A stretch of DNA of 64,000 nt from the IMG/VR virus record IMGVR_UViG_3300009008_000004, positions 118,720-182,719 of that record; one strand, 5' to 3'. The stretch is from a virus. Below the pieces are notes generated by a model that was given only the letters and a program-made list of their open reading frames with translations, was not told where the DNA came from and ran no database searches. Both the position numbers and the translations under genes were made by a program. Positions 9,601-18,433 of this stretch are shown here, in pieces (position 1 is the stretch's first letter; each line of letters starts with the position of its first letter).

Positions 9601-11817
9601 GCAGTAAGGGGGATTATAGTAGGGGTGCCGGATCGGATCAGCGTCGATCCCCCAGGGAATAGCAACCTCAGGCTGGAAAGCGGCTGCACCGCAGATAACC
9701 CACACACCCGCAGGATCTACCGCAGTAATGGCGAAGGTGCCCACGTTAGCAGCAAGTGTTCCACGGAGGTGGAGCATCTGTCCGGGCACTACACCGGTGA
9801 AGGGGGCCGTGGAAACTTCGAATAGAGTAGGGAACCCAGGAAGGTTCGTACCGCCAACCATAACGTTGACGCGGGTACTATCTGTCGGGTCCACCGAGTC
9901 GATATGGTAATAGTTCGAGTTCGTATACAGAATATCGCCCGCACACGTAGCCGGGAACACCCCGTAGGCTGTGTGGAACACTGACTCTGTCAGCATCTTC
10001 CCGGAGTCTCCGGAGGCGGTCTCGGTATAGGCTGCGTGCTCCGCATCAGTAGTCAGATACACAGGAGTATCACCAGTGACTACAACCTGTGCTACAAGGT
10101 CGGAGAAGACCGTTTCATTGCTGGAGAAGACCCCATAGTACCCGGAAGAGAGGAGATCGTAGTACTCACTGCCGCCCGCCAGCAAGAACAGCTGTGTGTT
10201 GACGTCGGTATCCTCGTCATCCTGCAACGTCAGGGAGACTTTCACATAACCATCAAACCCGGAGATGTCTCCCGTAACTTCCTGCTCAGAGGGAAACCCA
10301 ACCCACTTCCGCTGATACTTGAGTGGTATATCCGCAAGGGACTTTGCGTAGTCATCCTGCCAGGCTCGTAGCAACTGCCCGGTCATCAGCTGCATAAAAG
10401 AAGACCAGATCGTGGTGAACACAGAACGATCCGTTTGCGATAATTTCCCCCAGAAGTCCGGAAGGGTATCCCAAATGAAATCAGCCTCAGGCAATGTCTC
10501 CAGCAGAGAATCCAAAGGAGAAACAGAAATGGTATGAAGAACCTGCGCCCCAGAAAAGACCCCATCGTTTACAGTCAGACCAAGGGTGTAGTTACCTTCC
10601 GCCATCGGCACAAATACAGGGTCAGGCTTAGTTGAATCAACTCCACCTGAAAAACTGGAGAGCGCAAACAAGGGAGTGGCATCCAAGCCATTGCCCGTCG
10701 TCAACTCCGCTTCGAAAGTCTGGGAGATAATCGCGGGCTGACCATACTTCGTCGACTCGTTTATCATATAAACAAGCTCGATGAGTGTGGTGGTAGCGGG
10801 CACTGTTGCTGTAAGCGCATACCCTGTAAGATCCAGATCCAACGTACCGTGCTGTATCTCAAGAGTATAGAGATTCCCCGACGTCCCCTGGTAGGATGTG
10901 GCGAGAGTAATTACGCTTCCCATGCCGCCGGTTACGGTTATCTCTGCGGGAACAAGCCCACCTAGAACAGGCGTAGCACCCTCCGGAGCGGTAACTATTT
11001 CCCAGGCGTAAGTAATGGGAAGGCCCTCAGGGTCATAGCTCCCCGTACCGTTCAACTTCATAGCCCGCCCAACAACGCCAGTGTCCGGGGCTGCAACGAC
11101 AGCCGTCGGTTTGACGTTAGAGCTCAACTCAAGACTACTTAGACGAAAAGATTCCAGGACAGCGGTAGCCCCGGAACAATAGAAATCAGCTACATCTGTA
11201 ATACCGGCAGTGGACTCCGGAGCCGCAATAGTCCACGAATTGCTCCCAATTTGGGCACCCGCTGCATCCTCGGTTGTCCCGTAAAGAGTAACGTTTCCGC
11301 TCTCCCCATCCGACACAAAGTGGAGCTTGAGGTGGCAAGGGTACTGAAGGATGTCCGCAGACCCGGAGAGCAGCTGCAACGAAGCGGTGGGATCGTTTTG
11401 TGGTAGAAACCCAATCCCCTCTTGGGCAACACAAACCCGAAGTCCAGTAGAACCGGAATCGAATACCCCTATACCTACACGACCATCCTCAAAGGTAGCC
11501 GGCAACCAATCTTGCTGATGGAAGTACATCTCTACCTGATATGTGTACTTCGCGGGGACCGCGGAACTCATCGCGATCTGTGCTACGTCGGCTGCTCCAG
11601 ATGATGTGAGCTGGAGATAGTTTGTATCAGCGGGGTATGGAATTGCCGAGCCAGTGTGGTATATTGGATTCCCGAAGTTAGCGGGGATTGAATAGGTAGG
11701 TATCGTTGGATCGTTCGGGTAGGCATCCCCCGCCGGCGTGAGGTTCGCATGCCGGTACCAATCGAAGATGTCATACCCGGCTCCGCCGTTTGCCTTTGTA
11801 GTAGTGGGGATCGCCAT
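6661..11817 (-). CDS. Giant tail/baseplate protein with LamG-like and PKD-like domains, 1718 aa
   Basis: The first 230 residues look like a concanavalin/LamG-type beta-sandwich (YQVEMYFHQQDWLPATFEDG, LKLHFVSDGESGNVTLYG). Residues about 240-460 hold PKD/Ig-like repeats (LNGTGSYDPEGLPITYAWEI). A helical segment around residues 465-530 (FWGKLSQTDRSVFTTIWSSF) leads into a long mixed region typical of baseplate or tail-fibre scaffold proteins. A domain near residues 1592-1656 matches modules in the J-like protein and in the spike at 4433-6340. The start at 11817 has a GAGGAG site and its ATG overlaps, on the opposite strand, the start of the small plus gene at 11816. Role inferred from position between J-like and spike genes. 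Confidence 0.75.
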   Translation of the reverse strand: MAIPTTTKANGGAGYDIFDWYRHANLTPAGDAYPNDPTIPTYSIPANFGNPIYHTGSAIPYPADTNYLQLTSSGAADVAQIAMSSAVPAKYTYQVEMYFHQQDWLPATFEDGRVGIGVFDSGSTGLRVCVAQEGIGFLPQNDPTASLQLLSGSADILQYPCHLKLHFVSDGESGNVTLYGTTEDAAGAQIGSNSWTIAAPESTAGITDVADFYCSGATAVLESFRLSSLELSSNVKPTAVVAAPDTGVVGRAMKLNGTGSYDPEGLPITYAWEIVTAPEGATPVLGGLVPAEITVTGGMGSVITLATSYQGTSGNLYTLEIQHGTLDLDLTGYALTATVPATTTLIELVYMINESTKYGQPAIISQTFEAELTTGNGLDATPLFALSSFSGGVDSTKPDPVFVPMAEGNYTLGLTVNDGVFSGAQVLHTISVSPLDSLLETLPEADFIWDTLPDFWGKLSQTDRSVFTTIWSSFMQLMTGQLLRAWQDDYAKSLADIPLKYQRKWVGFPSEQEVTGDISGFDGYVKVSLTLQDDEDTDVNTQLFLLAGGSEYYDLLSSGYYGVFSSNETVFSDLVAQVVVTGDTPVYLTTDAEHAAYTETASGDSGKMLTESVFHTAYGVFPATCAGDILYTNSNYYHIDSVDPTDSTRVNVMVGGTNLPGFPTLFEVSTAPFTGVVPGQMLHLRGTLAANVGTFAITAVDPAGVWVICGAAAFQPEVAIPWGIDADPIRHPYYNPPYCTKDYSWAGFSSTGLHYSWSILSPVNTSYELVLYPKFDITETPPMHALAKISYEVNGTTYYSYPPIRHYTDDMVFVDWFAFARDLAALDTADLFATSFSAGLKEAIQNIIDDKETYSALFAYLSELEAALVGYVAHTYLPADDSILEVPVLKDTITGDTTYYYPANYDLATESDGNQYISWEATTLSFTWIEGTISGLTADPGLIYLPSGDVLKTYDYDSTAGTATVDAHPISAGAHTGWAPKFGVLTDIPEIAWAEVVYFSNDETISDNFGAVVGLPKVAQEHYKSDVTALWFCLWNGPTLANLEIAANAIVDRQLFLIDGTIMSIDPVYNATEGRVFVLDDVTGLVFVYPYNKVLGLAINPTTDAAYAVGDTVEQYWPINGGLTVEDYKSDADWFARYLTGENIVKRYFYFTVKIAAGAALTEDDIELLVQQFHMLKPQYTDIIFVIVLNQEDAVDVVAEHSFSVSVHVADNPAQAIYTTATPTVAPTVASIPANAVAFPPRYSALPMQNHEVYESCYLAGHLDDYSGDGSWHPNAPGVTLYTSGTVTAVTPVGAQVDIADGTASFGNMDGYYVHFPTLGPYGLWATIDPGNTAISFRYTPDSTWFYPNPIITDAYEIYSPENAVVSVNQLDSDEDHSKSITWLRVTLGGTTGFQPNEWVTGALQGRARVLYVQNLLHPENHPESFVLVQRRPEDSTVPVEMGKLEELDFVVADTITGGTSGETGVIQTIRTYPSYIFEVDGGLMRPDSHPGPTTSFYSPAASMLPALDHGLVIDDVEPYVTPTGSPTVPTSNLVPSFDYGQFWWVDVPVVDDYLDVAPGAMPPAFFQPIDFWNETVPENLNDGVIAAANSFSSVSGVANSYNGAAIGDWLYVTGAANPANNGWFTITGAGATLTFAPATFTFPDANSGSLQWCCLPSWYTNTWSPVKVDYVLRNAVVYRYTLAGDRMPNVTHGHTWFRPDQWYQQPWVVAIIISPVV
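8375..8391 (+). promoter_or_regulatory. Operator-like element TATCTC-N5-GATATT, copy inside the 1718-aa gene
   Basis: Exact match to the 17-bp element (TATCTC TTTAC GATATT) found at several promoters of this window. Here it is inside coding sequence (the minus strand reads ENIVKRYF), far from any start, so if it is bound it would act as a distant or transcription-blocking site. Confidence 0.4.
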
Positions 11818-12046
11818 GAAAAATACTCCTCAGTTCTCTCAGGAAGAATTAGTTACCTTGGTCAAGGAGAGCGAAGACATCCTCACCCCGCTACTTGAGG
11901 AAGCAATGCCTGCTCCCCAGCCCTGCCCAAACTGTGGCTCCAAAACAGTCTGCATAGTTGATCCGCATAACCCCTTTACGCCGGGGAAACTGCTGCAAAA
12001 CTTCATCCTCCAATGCCCGGCCTGCTGGACCCACATCTCCTCCTAA
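11816..12046 (+). CDS. Small zinc-ribbon protein nested between two giant minus genes, 76 aa
   Basis: ATG 11816 to TAA 12044-12046. The first 30 residues form an amphipathic helix (SQEELVTLVKESEDILTPLL). Then come CPNC (Cys37, Cys40) and CPAC (Cys67, Cys70), a four-cysteine zinc ribbon. Its start codon overlaps the oppositely directed start codon at 11817 by two bases, and its stop overlaps the opposite stop at 12043-12045, so it fills the gap exactly. The ribosome site is weak (GGGGA, five bases before ATG) and no promoter is visible; it would need read-through on the strand opposite to the late transcripts. The antisense frame of 65 residues is low in sense and was rejected. Confidence 0.65.
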   Translation: MKNTPQFSQEELVTLVKESEDILTPLLEEAMPAPQPCPNCGSKTVCIVDPHNPFTPGKLLQNFILQCPACWTHISS

Positions 12047-15000
12047 CCCTTCGTCAAAACAGTGCTAACAGCGAGGAATGCCGCGCTGTCTGCTATCTGG
12101 TATTCCTCTGTTACCTTATACAAGCGGAACTGCCTTGAGGTATCAGGCTCGATAACCAGAATCGTTGGGGTGTTGTTCACCAACACGCCCTTCGCCCGCA
12201 TTGCGGACGTGAACTCCCGAACGGTGAACAATGTTCCGTGCGGGAGAGTACGGAAATAATCGATAACCGCATTCTTGGCTGCCTCAAGAGAGGTGGACCC
12301 GCGGTAAGTAAACCGGACGGTAACCTCGAGGGGCACCGAAACCTTCGCCAGAGTGTTACAAGTAACCGTCCGCTCGCCCTTGTTCTGCATGAAGTAATGC
12401 GCAGTCTCTACCTCAGGAGCGTATTTGTACGTTACCTGCGCATTAGTCCCAAGAACCGGAGTCGGGTACTCCTTCGCAGAGAATATTCCATCGCAATAAA
12501 TCTTGAGGTCCTCAATGACACTGTAGCTGTGGTCCTGGTCCGCTACGTAGGTAAACCCATTAGAGCGGATACCAGTAACCGTCGTAGCAGCAGTCTCCTC
12601 CCGAAGGATTTGGTCGGGCCCCGGATAGTACGAAGAAATGTCCAGGTCCGCATAGTAGTAACCGCCGTAGGCAGTCAGATCCTCTTCCTCAAATATTTGG
12701 GTGCCGGCCCGAACGATGCGCGCATGGATTCTATGCCCGGCCAACGAACCAATCGGCATCGGATCATCAGTACCCAACTGCACAAGGCGCACAACTGCTT
12801 TATTTGCTGCTTTTATCGGAGGACTTCCGCTCTCTACCCCAACTCCGTTCCAACCAATCTGGAATGGGCCACGTTGGATCGCATCAACAACGTTGGTCTG
12901 CCCAGCAGTCAGCTGCAGAACACCATTTGCAGTTCCCGTCCCAATAACAAGGTCATCCGAAGAGAACAAGTGCAGTCTGTATGTCCCCGGCGCAGAAAGG
13001 TCTTCGTAGATCTTTGCGCCTACAGAGGGGAAGGCAGCTTCAATGTACTGCGGCAATGCCGTGTACGCAATTGAGTTCGTAGTGAATGTATATGTAGCGT
13101 CCGCACCATTGATATTGATGATCAACGTCGTACCCGCAAGCGGAGTAAGGGTAGCCGCCAGTGCAGTACTGAAGATGTCCATGTGGTCGATATAGACAAG
13201 GTCCGAATCAGCACGGACACCCATATCCACCTCAGAGTTCTCTTTTATGTACCGAACTGCCCAATCATTAGTTGCAAGAGCAGAGGTGAGCGCAGTCCAT
13301 GTAGTTGCCGTGGGATGGATTGCCCACTGCAGCACGGTACTCGCAGGACCCGGAAGACCGGGAGCAACAACTGTGAGTTGGTTGGCCGCTGGTACAGCTG
13401 CAATCTGGTACGTACCGATATTAGGGTCGGCCGCGGGGCCTACAATGTGTAGGAACTTACCAACATCCGAGGCGACAAAGGGAGTACCGCTCACAGTAAA
13501 GGTCGTAGTAGGGAATCCCGCTGCAATAGTCCCATCAACACCGGTGGGCAGGGGAGACAGGTTCTCTATCTCCAAGTCCGTATCCGCCGTGTCTTCCTCG
13601 AAGATCGTGGTAGATGTGTCCGGATCAGGCATGTACACCTGCCCATTACCGATGGTAATACGGAAAGCAGGATCAAACACAACCCGCATCGGAGACTTGA
13701 AGTAACATCGTGCAGTACCCTGTGCAGCAGCACCAATTTCAAATGTAATCCCAGTTTCTGCGGTGACTACTTCAAACTGCTCCCCAAGCTCAAGGTGGGA
13801 CGGGGAACCAGCTGCAACGCTCTTCACAGGGAATGAAAGCCCATTGAACAAGCCAGAGGTAAATTCAAAACGATGTCCCTCACGAACGCCGATTACATCA
13901 AAGTCCACAGTAGTACTGTAAATCCGGGAAGGAGTAGCTGTAAGTGTGTAGGCTGTTGCACTCTCAACGCCTTCGGCAGGGAACACGAGTTGGTTACCAG
14001 GCATTGAAGCGGCCCGCACCAAAGCACCCAGGGCATCCCCATACGGCAAAGAGGCGGCAACAGCTGCTCCATCGGCATCCATACCCTCGACCTTGGTAAC
14101 CTCAGTGGCCGGGAGCGAAACAGAGCCACCCGACGTGAAGACATCGAAGTCGACGTTGGTCTCCCCTCCCCCAAGGGCAGCAGAAAGCGTCAGCTGCGTG
14201 TTCGTTATCGCAGTAATGGTGTGGTACCCGAGATCCCCACCTTCCTTAATATAGAGGATGTCGCCCTCAGCCACACCCGCGGTCACAAAATTGGCTGTCG
14301 CGGAAGAAACGTATACCAATCCGATATTCGTCTTCAGGTCAGTACCATTCTTGACCTTGAACAGTTTCGTAGGAGTGAGGTCTGTGGTAACCCCGCGGAG
14401 CACCAGGAACTCCAAGCCCGAGTGGACTGCGGCATCTGGGAAGGGCGGGTAAACGCGGATTGTGTTCGTGTAGTACTTATCCTGATCTACAATGGCGTAC
14501 GCCGTCAGGTAGTAGTCATGGGTAGCGGGCCCAGTGATGACCAATACATCGCCCCATTGCCAGGAGTATCCTGAAAGGGCTGAAGCAACGAATACCCCGT
14601 CACTTGTCCCATACTTCTGGGCAACGCCACCCGTGGCAGGGGCTCCCGTATAGGTTGCGGGGATAACTACATCACCATCCTCATAAGACACCCAGGGAGC
14701 CATAGACAAAGAAGTCTTCGGTATGCTGGAGGGGTTACAGTAGACATCCATCATCCCGCCGATGTGTATCTCGTCGGGCGGGATCTCCACTTCCTCGAGA
14801 ACCTCGGGGAGTTGGGAAAGGACAATACCTACCTCAACATCATCAGAAGTAGCCGGTTTCCGAAGAGCCCACTGGTTAAGGAAGGGGTGCCATGCCCAGA
14901 GAGGGGCGGCATCTACCACGAACTGCGCAGCCCAATCGTCTGTGCGATACATAAGACTACCACCACCCAGATTCCGGAGAGGGTCTCCACAGTCAGTGAG

Positions 15001-17376
15001 GCCCCATGTAAACCAACTACCGTAGAACCGAATGGGGTATGAGATATCTGTTCCCAGCTCAACCCCGGACTCGATAGTCTCGTGCCCGTATGGGGGAGTA
15101 TTTCCTGTAGCCGCCCAGGCAGTAGTTATCGCCGGCAGTCGGTCAGAGGGTACCCGTAGGATAGCCCACTCTACTGCGGTGTACGGCTCAAACGTAGGCT
15201 CCTGGTTGGGGTCGACGGGAGTAGAAATAGTCCCGCGGGTCTCCGGAAAAGCCTCACCAAACTGCCGGTGGTAATCTACAGCGCCACCAGCACCAACATC
15301 CCAGGTAGAGTCCCAGGCGTACCCTACCGGAAGATTCCACGCGGGAAGATACGATGTGGGCCAACAGAAGGTACTATCGGGAGTACCGCTGCCCGCCCCG
15401 TTCCCTCTACGGACAGACCAATTGCAAGAGTACAAAGCAAGCCTTGCTTCCCCTGCAGGAGCAGGCCCCGCAGGATCGTAAGGACCACCTGCGTTGAATA
15501 GTGTAGGGAACATGGCGCTTACGCCATTGTAGAGCCAATCTCTATCTTGAATACAAATCAGATTACCCGTAGCAGTATCATGCTCCTGCACTACTACTTC
15601 CAACCATAGGAGCACAGTACCGTCGGAGGGGACTGCCGGAACCGGGATGGGGTTCGCTACATCCACTGCGAAAAGGGTGATAAAGTCCCCCGGGAGAATA
15701 CCTTCTGCCGCAAAATCCACGTCTGCTGAAGGAGTAATGAGGATCTTGTCGGTTCCTACCGCCCCAGCAAAGTCGATCCCTACCCCGCGATTTGTTTGGG
15801 CAGCACCAGAGGTTACCCCGGTCTCCCAGTTCACAACCGTTGTGTCTGGAGCGCCGTACGTGACCCAATCGACATCCCGAGGAGTGTAGTGTGCATTCTG
15901 GGAGTAGACGAAAATGTTGGTTGTTCCGCCCGAATCAGTAGCCTCTTTGATAGGAAAATACTTAGCGCGGGAGTAAAGGCCGCTTCCCGACCCACCAAGA
16001 CCAACCGAGTACGTTGTATCCAAAATCATAAGCCAATCAGTAGTACTACTAAATGACGCCTTTACAGCAGCAGGGATCGTAACCGACAACCCAAGACGAT
16101 CCTGGAAGAACATTGGGGCGCAGGTCATCTCCCCCGCGCTTCCTGCCGGGCTGGGCATAAGGGGTCCGCCAGTCTTAGCCTGGACAGTGCCACCAGAGCT
16201 GTACGTATCGCTGGAAGCTACGATTGTGCAATCCAGCTCAACCTCTGCTGCGGGAAAGGCGGTTACAACGGAAGTAACGTCAAAAGCATTGCCGAAGACA
16301 GAGACCTGGTCACCTACCTCAATAGCCTCATTGTACCAGCCCGAGTGGACATCGTTGGCCAAGGCACCCGGAATAGTTACCGTCGGAGCCATGTTGATGA
16401 GGCGGTTATTGATGGGAAACCGTTGGGTTGTCCAAATATCCCAATCAGTTGAAAGCCCGAAGTAGGCGTTGACGCCAGCAGCGTAGACGGGCCCATGCCC
16501 CAGACCATCCGCGATCTCCGTCGATCCACGGATGATATCCCGGGTCATATCATCATCGCCAGTACCAATAACAGAGACACCCTTTAGCTCAGTGTACTCT
16601 TGCAGCAGGGTCGTCCGAACCCCGCGCTCAGTTACAAGCGAACGTTCAGTAATAAGGTCACCCGCGCGCAAGAGCAATTCCGCGTTGGTCTCGAGAGTAA
16701 CACCCCCAGTGAATGCGTCGGGGTTATCTACTTTGACATACCCGGGAAGCCCACTTACAGAAACGAGAGAGCCAGCCTCGATATTTGCATCCTCACTCTC
16801 CACCACCGAGAGCACAGGAATATCTGCATAGTATAATTCTCCCTCAGTTTGCGAGGACATCTCTGTGGCGGTGACATCAAAAGAGCCACTGGCGACAAAG
16901 AGCTGTCCATTGGAGGCTGTGAAGGAGATTGTAGGGTCGGCCTGAATAGTAGTCGGAGAGGTGTAGTAAACCCGGGCAGTTCCTGCCGAGTGGGAGCCGG
17001 GACGCCGGACAACAAACACATTCGCAAGCAAGGAGTCCAGCTCCTCTTCGCTTAGTGTACTGGTCTGGTTGAGGCTCTGCGCCTCCCGGATGGCGACCAG
17101 CTCACGTTTGATCGCCTGAAACAAGAGAATAACCGGGTTGACGAAGACATCCTTGGCGACAGAACCTGCCGTATCAATATCCAGATCAGGGAATTCATCC
17201 CGGATTCGCTGACTAACAAAACTGTCGATGTCTGTATCGAAGATATCTTCACCAAGGCGGTCCAGGATAGGCTGAACTACCTGTGCATAAAGATCGGACC
17301 CCTCCTCAGCATCAAGCTCCGGAAAGAACTCAGCAAGACGAGAGACAATGAACTCCTGGATGGATGTCGTAACCAT
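12043..17376 (-). CDS. Baseplate J-like protein, greatly enlarged, 1777 aa
   Basis: The N-terminal 300 residues follow the baseplate J/gp6 family: a helical start, then FTASNGQLFVASGSFDVTAT, a section 'DIPVLSVVESEDANIEAGSL', then GGVTLETNAELLLRAGDLI. The last 130 residues (VPLEVTVRFTYRGSTSLEAA, DYFRTLPHGTLFTVREF) match the C-terminal domain of the same family. Usual J proteins have 300-600 residues. Here about 1300 residues of beta-rich insertions lie between, including the shared module near residues 1285-1355. The protein should form the baseplate wedge ring with the gp25-like protein encoded just upstream, whose stop is three bases before this start. Confidence 0.85.
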   Translation of the reverse strand: MVTTSIQEFIVSRLAEFFPELDAEEGSDLYAQVVQPILDRLGEDIFDTDIDSFVSQRIRDEFPDLDIDTAGSVAKDVFVNPVILLFQAIKRELVAIREAQSLNQTSTLSEEELDSLLANVFVVRRPGSHSAGTARVYYTSPTTIQADPTISFTASNGQLFVASGSFDVTATEMSSQTEGELYYADIPVLSVVESEDANIEAGSLVSVSGLPGYVKVDNPDAFTGGVTLETNAELLLRAGDLITERSLVTERGVRTTLLQEYTELKGVSVIGTGDDDMTRDIIRGSTEIADGLGHGPVYAAGVNAYFGLSTDWDIWTTQRFPINNRLINMAPTVTIPGALANDVHSGWYNEAIEVGDQVSVFGNAFDVTSVVTAFPAAEVELDCTIVASSDTYSSGGTVQAKTGGPLMPSPAGSAGEMTCAPMFFQDRLGLSVTIPAAVKASFSSTTDWLMILDTTYSVGLGGSGSGLYSRAKYFPIKEATDSGGTTNIFVYSQNAHYTPRDVDWVTYGAPDTTVVNWETGVTSGAAQTNRGVGIDFAGAVGTDKILITPSADVDFAAEGILPGDFITLFAVDVANPIPVPAVPSDGTVLLWLEVVVQEHDTATGNLICIQDRDWLYNGVSAMFPTLFNAGGPYDPAGPAPAGEARLALYSCNWSVRRGNGAGSGTPDSTFCWPTSYLPAWNLPVGYAWDSTWDVGAGGAVDYHRQFGEAFPETRGTISTPVDPNQEPTFEPYTAVEWAILRVPSDRLPAITTAWAATGNTPPYGHETIESGVELGTDISYPIRFYGSWFTWGLTDCGDPLRNLGGGSLMYRTDDWAAQFVVDAAPLWAWHPFLNQWALRKPATSDDVEVGIVLSQLPEVLEEVEIPPDEIHIGGMMDVYCNPSSIPKTSLSMAPWVSYEDGDVVIPATYTGAPATGGVAQKYGTSDGVFVASALSGYSWQWGDVLVITGPATHDYYLTAYAIVDQDKYYTNTIRVYPPFPDAAVHSGLEFLVLRGVTTDLTPTKLFKVKNGTDLKTNIGLVYVSSATANFVTAGVAEGDILYIKEGGDLGYHTITAITNTQLTLSAALGGGETNVDFDVFTSGGSVSLPATEVTKVEGMDADGAAVAASLPYGDALGALVRAASMPGNQLVFPAEGVESATAYTLTATPSRIYSTTVDFDVIGVREGHRFEFTSGLFNGLSFPVKSVAAGSPSHLELGEQFEVVTAETGITFEIGAAAQGTARCYFKSPMRVVFDPAFRITIGNGQVYMPDPDTSTTIFEEDTADTDLEIENLSPLPTGVDGTIAAGFPTTTFTVSGTPFVASDVGKFLHIVGPAADPNIGTYQIAAVPAANQLTVVAPGLPGPASTVLQWAIHPTATTWTALTSALATNDWAVRYIKENSEVDMGVRADSDLVYIDHMDIFSTALAATLTPLAGTTLIININGADATYTFTTNSIAYTALPQYIEAAFPSVGAKIYEDLSAPGTYRLHLFSSDDLVIGTGTANGVLQLTAGQTNVVDAIQRGPFQIGWNGVGVESGSPPIKAANKAVVRLVQLGTDDPMPIGSLAGHRIHARIVRAGTQIFEEEDLTAYGGYYYADLDISSYYPGPDQILREETAATTVTGIRSNGFTYVADQDHSYSVIEDLKIYCDGIFSAKEYPTPVLGTNAQVTYKYAPEVETAHYFMQNKGERTVTCNTLAKVSVPLEVTVRFTYRGSTSLEAAKNAVIDYFRTLPHGTLFTVREFTSAMRAKGVLVNNTPTILVIEPDTSRQFRLYKVTEEYQIADSAAFLAVSTVLTKG

Positions 17377-17379
17377 TCG

Positions 17380-18084
17380 CTAAACTCCCATTTTCACTAC
17401 TGCCTGCCGAGCTGCTGTCTGGATCTGCAGGACAATAGAGATCGCCAGCTTGTCTGAATCGAAGGACATATCAATCGGCACTACGTCCAAAAGGACCTCA
17501 TCGGCCGGCAGCTTCCATCGACGGTCCCGCTGACTCTCTTTGATAGCATCGGCGCACCGCTTGATCGCAAGGTGTAGCTGCGATGCGAATCCCTGAATAT
17601 TGGTCCGATCCAGGGTCATACCCACAAACTCGTGGAGACCCCCGCCTTGGTCAGGATTGAAGAAGTCTGTACCGGGGGTGGTCTTCAACAACTTACAGAA
17701 ACTCTGCATGACTTTGGTAATTCCGCGGATCGAGCGGAAATTAGAGAACTCGAACGAGAGAGTAGTAATCTCATCCAGCTGTGTTACATCTTCCCCGAGG
17801 ACAAATATCTTCTCGAGAGGCTTAGACCAAAGAGCCTTAGGGCACACAAGCCGGATCATATCGGGGGCCAATATCTGAAAGCTACCGAGAATCTCATTGT
17901 ACCCGTCGGTAGTATCGTCGAAGTTCTGGGGTGCAGGTTCTACCAAATACCCGTTTACGGACACCTGCGATGCGTGATCGAAGTGCTCCCCGGTGAGGGT
18001 TATTACCAGAGGGTACATGCTCACAAGATCGGCTGTCTTTACGGGCAAGGAGTCTATAGCTTTAATCAGCCGAAGGTCGAACAT
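17380..18084 (-). CDS. Baseplate wedge protein, gp25/W-like, 234 aa
   Basis: The C-terminal half has the gp25-like pattern: TTPGTDFFNPDQGGGLHEFV, then LHLAIKRCADAIKESQRDRR and KLPADEVLLDVVPIDM. These proteins join the baseplate wedge to the tail tube or sheath in contractile tails. The N-terminal 110 residues are an extra beta domain with an IPT/TIG-like look (YPLVITLTGEHFDHASQVSV). The gene overlaps the upstream gene by one base (ATGA-like junction at 18084) and lies next to the J-like gene, the usual order in myovirus clusters. Confidence 0.8.
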   Translation of the reverse strand: MFDLRLIKAIDSLPVKTADLVSMYPLVITLTGEHFDHASQVSVNGYLVEPAPQNFDDTTDGYNEILGSFQILAPDMIRLVCPKALWSKPLEKIFVLGEDVTQLDEITTLSFEFSNFRSIRGITKVMQSFCKLLKTTPGTDFFNPDQGGGLHEFVGMTLDRTNIQGFASQLHLAIKRCADAIKESQRDRRWKLPADEVLLDVVPIDMSFDSDKLAISIVLQIQTAARQAVVKMGV

Positions 18085-18371
18085 TATGCCTCCTCGATGG
18101 CATCTATCTCATCCAGAACATCTTGCACGGTTTTCTCCATTGCTTCAAGTCGATCGAGTACAGTAGTCCGCCCCTGAGTGATGGTGCACCCGAAATACGT
18201 AGTTGCCGTAGAATCCCCGGAGAGATAGGCGAGCTCTTCGTCAACGATATAGGCTAAAGAGAATTCCCCGACGTACCGGTCGACGACCTCACGCTGCACG
18301 ATAAGAGCGATCAAGTCCTCGTAAACACCCGCCAAACGATTAGAAAGACGGTCTCTTTTTACCTCATCCAT
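18084..18371 (-). CDS. Small acidic helical protein, 95 aa
   Basis: Starts at ATG 18371, which has GGGAG at the right distance; an in-frame upstream start at 18410 has none. The protein is mainly helical (RLSNRLAGVYEDLIALIVQR) and ends in a coiled-coil (DRLEAMEKTVQDVLDEIDAI). No family recognised. By position it may be a tail-assembly or baseplate helper. Confidence 0.6.
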   Translation of the reverse strand: MDEVKRDRLSNRLAGVYEDLIALIVQREVVDRYVGEFSLAYIVDEELAYLSGDSTATTYFGCTITQGRTTVLDRLEAMEKTVQDVLDEIDAIEEA

Positions 18372-18433
18372 AGTACACTCCCGGTACTCCAGCCAAAAGT
18401 GTAGCACCACAACAGAGAGCTAACAACAGTATC

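Noticed and set aside
11839-12036. A 65-codon minus-strand frame opposite the nested zinc-ribbon gene.
   Set aside because: Composition is not protein-like and there is no ribosome site, while the plus frame has paired CxxC motifs.
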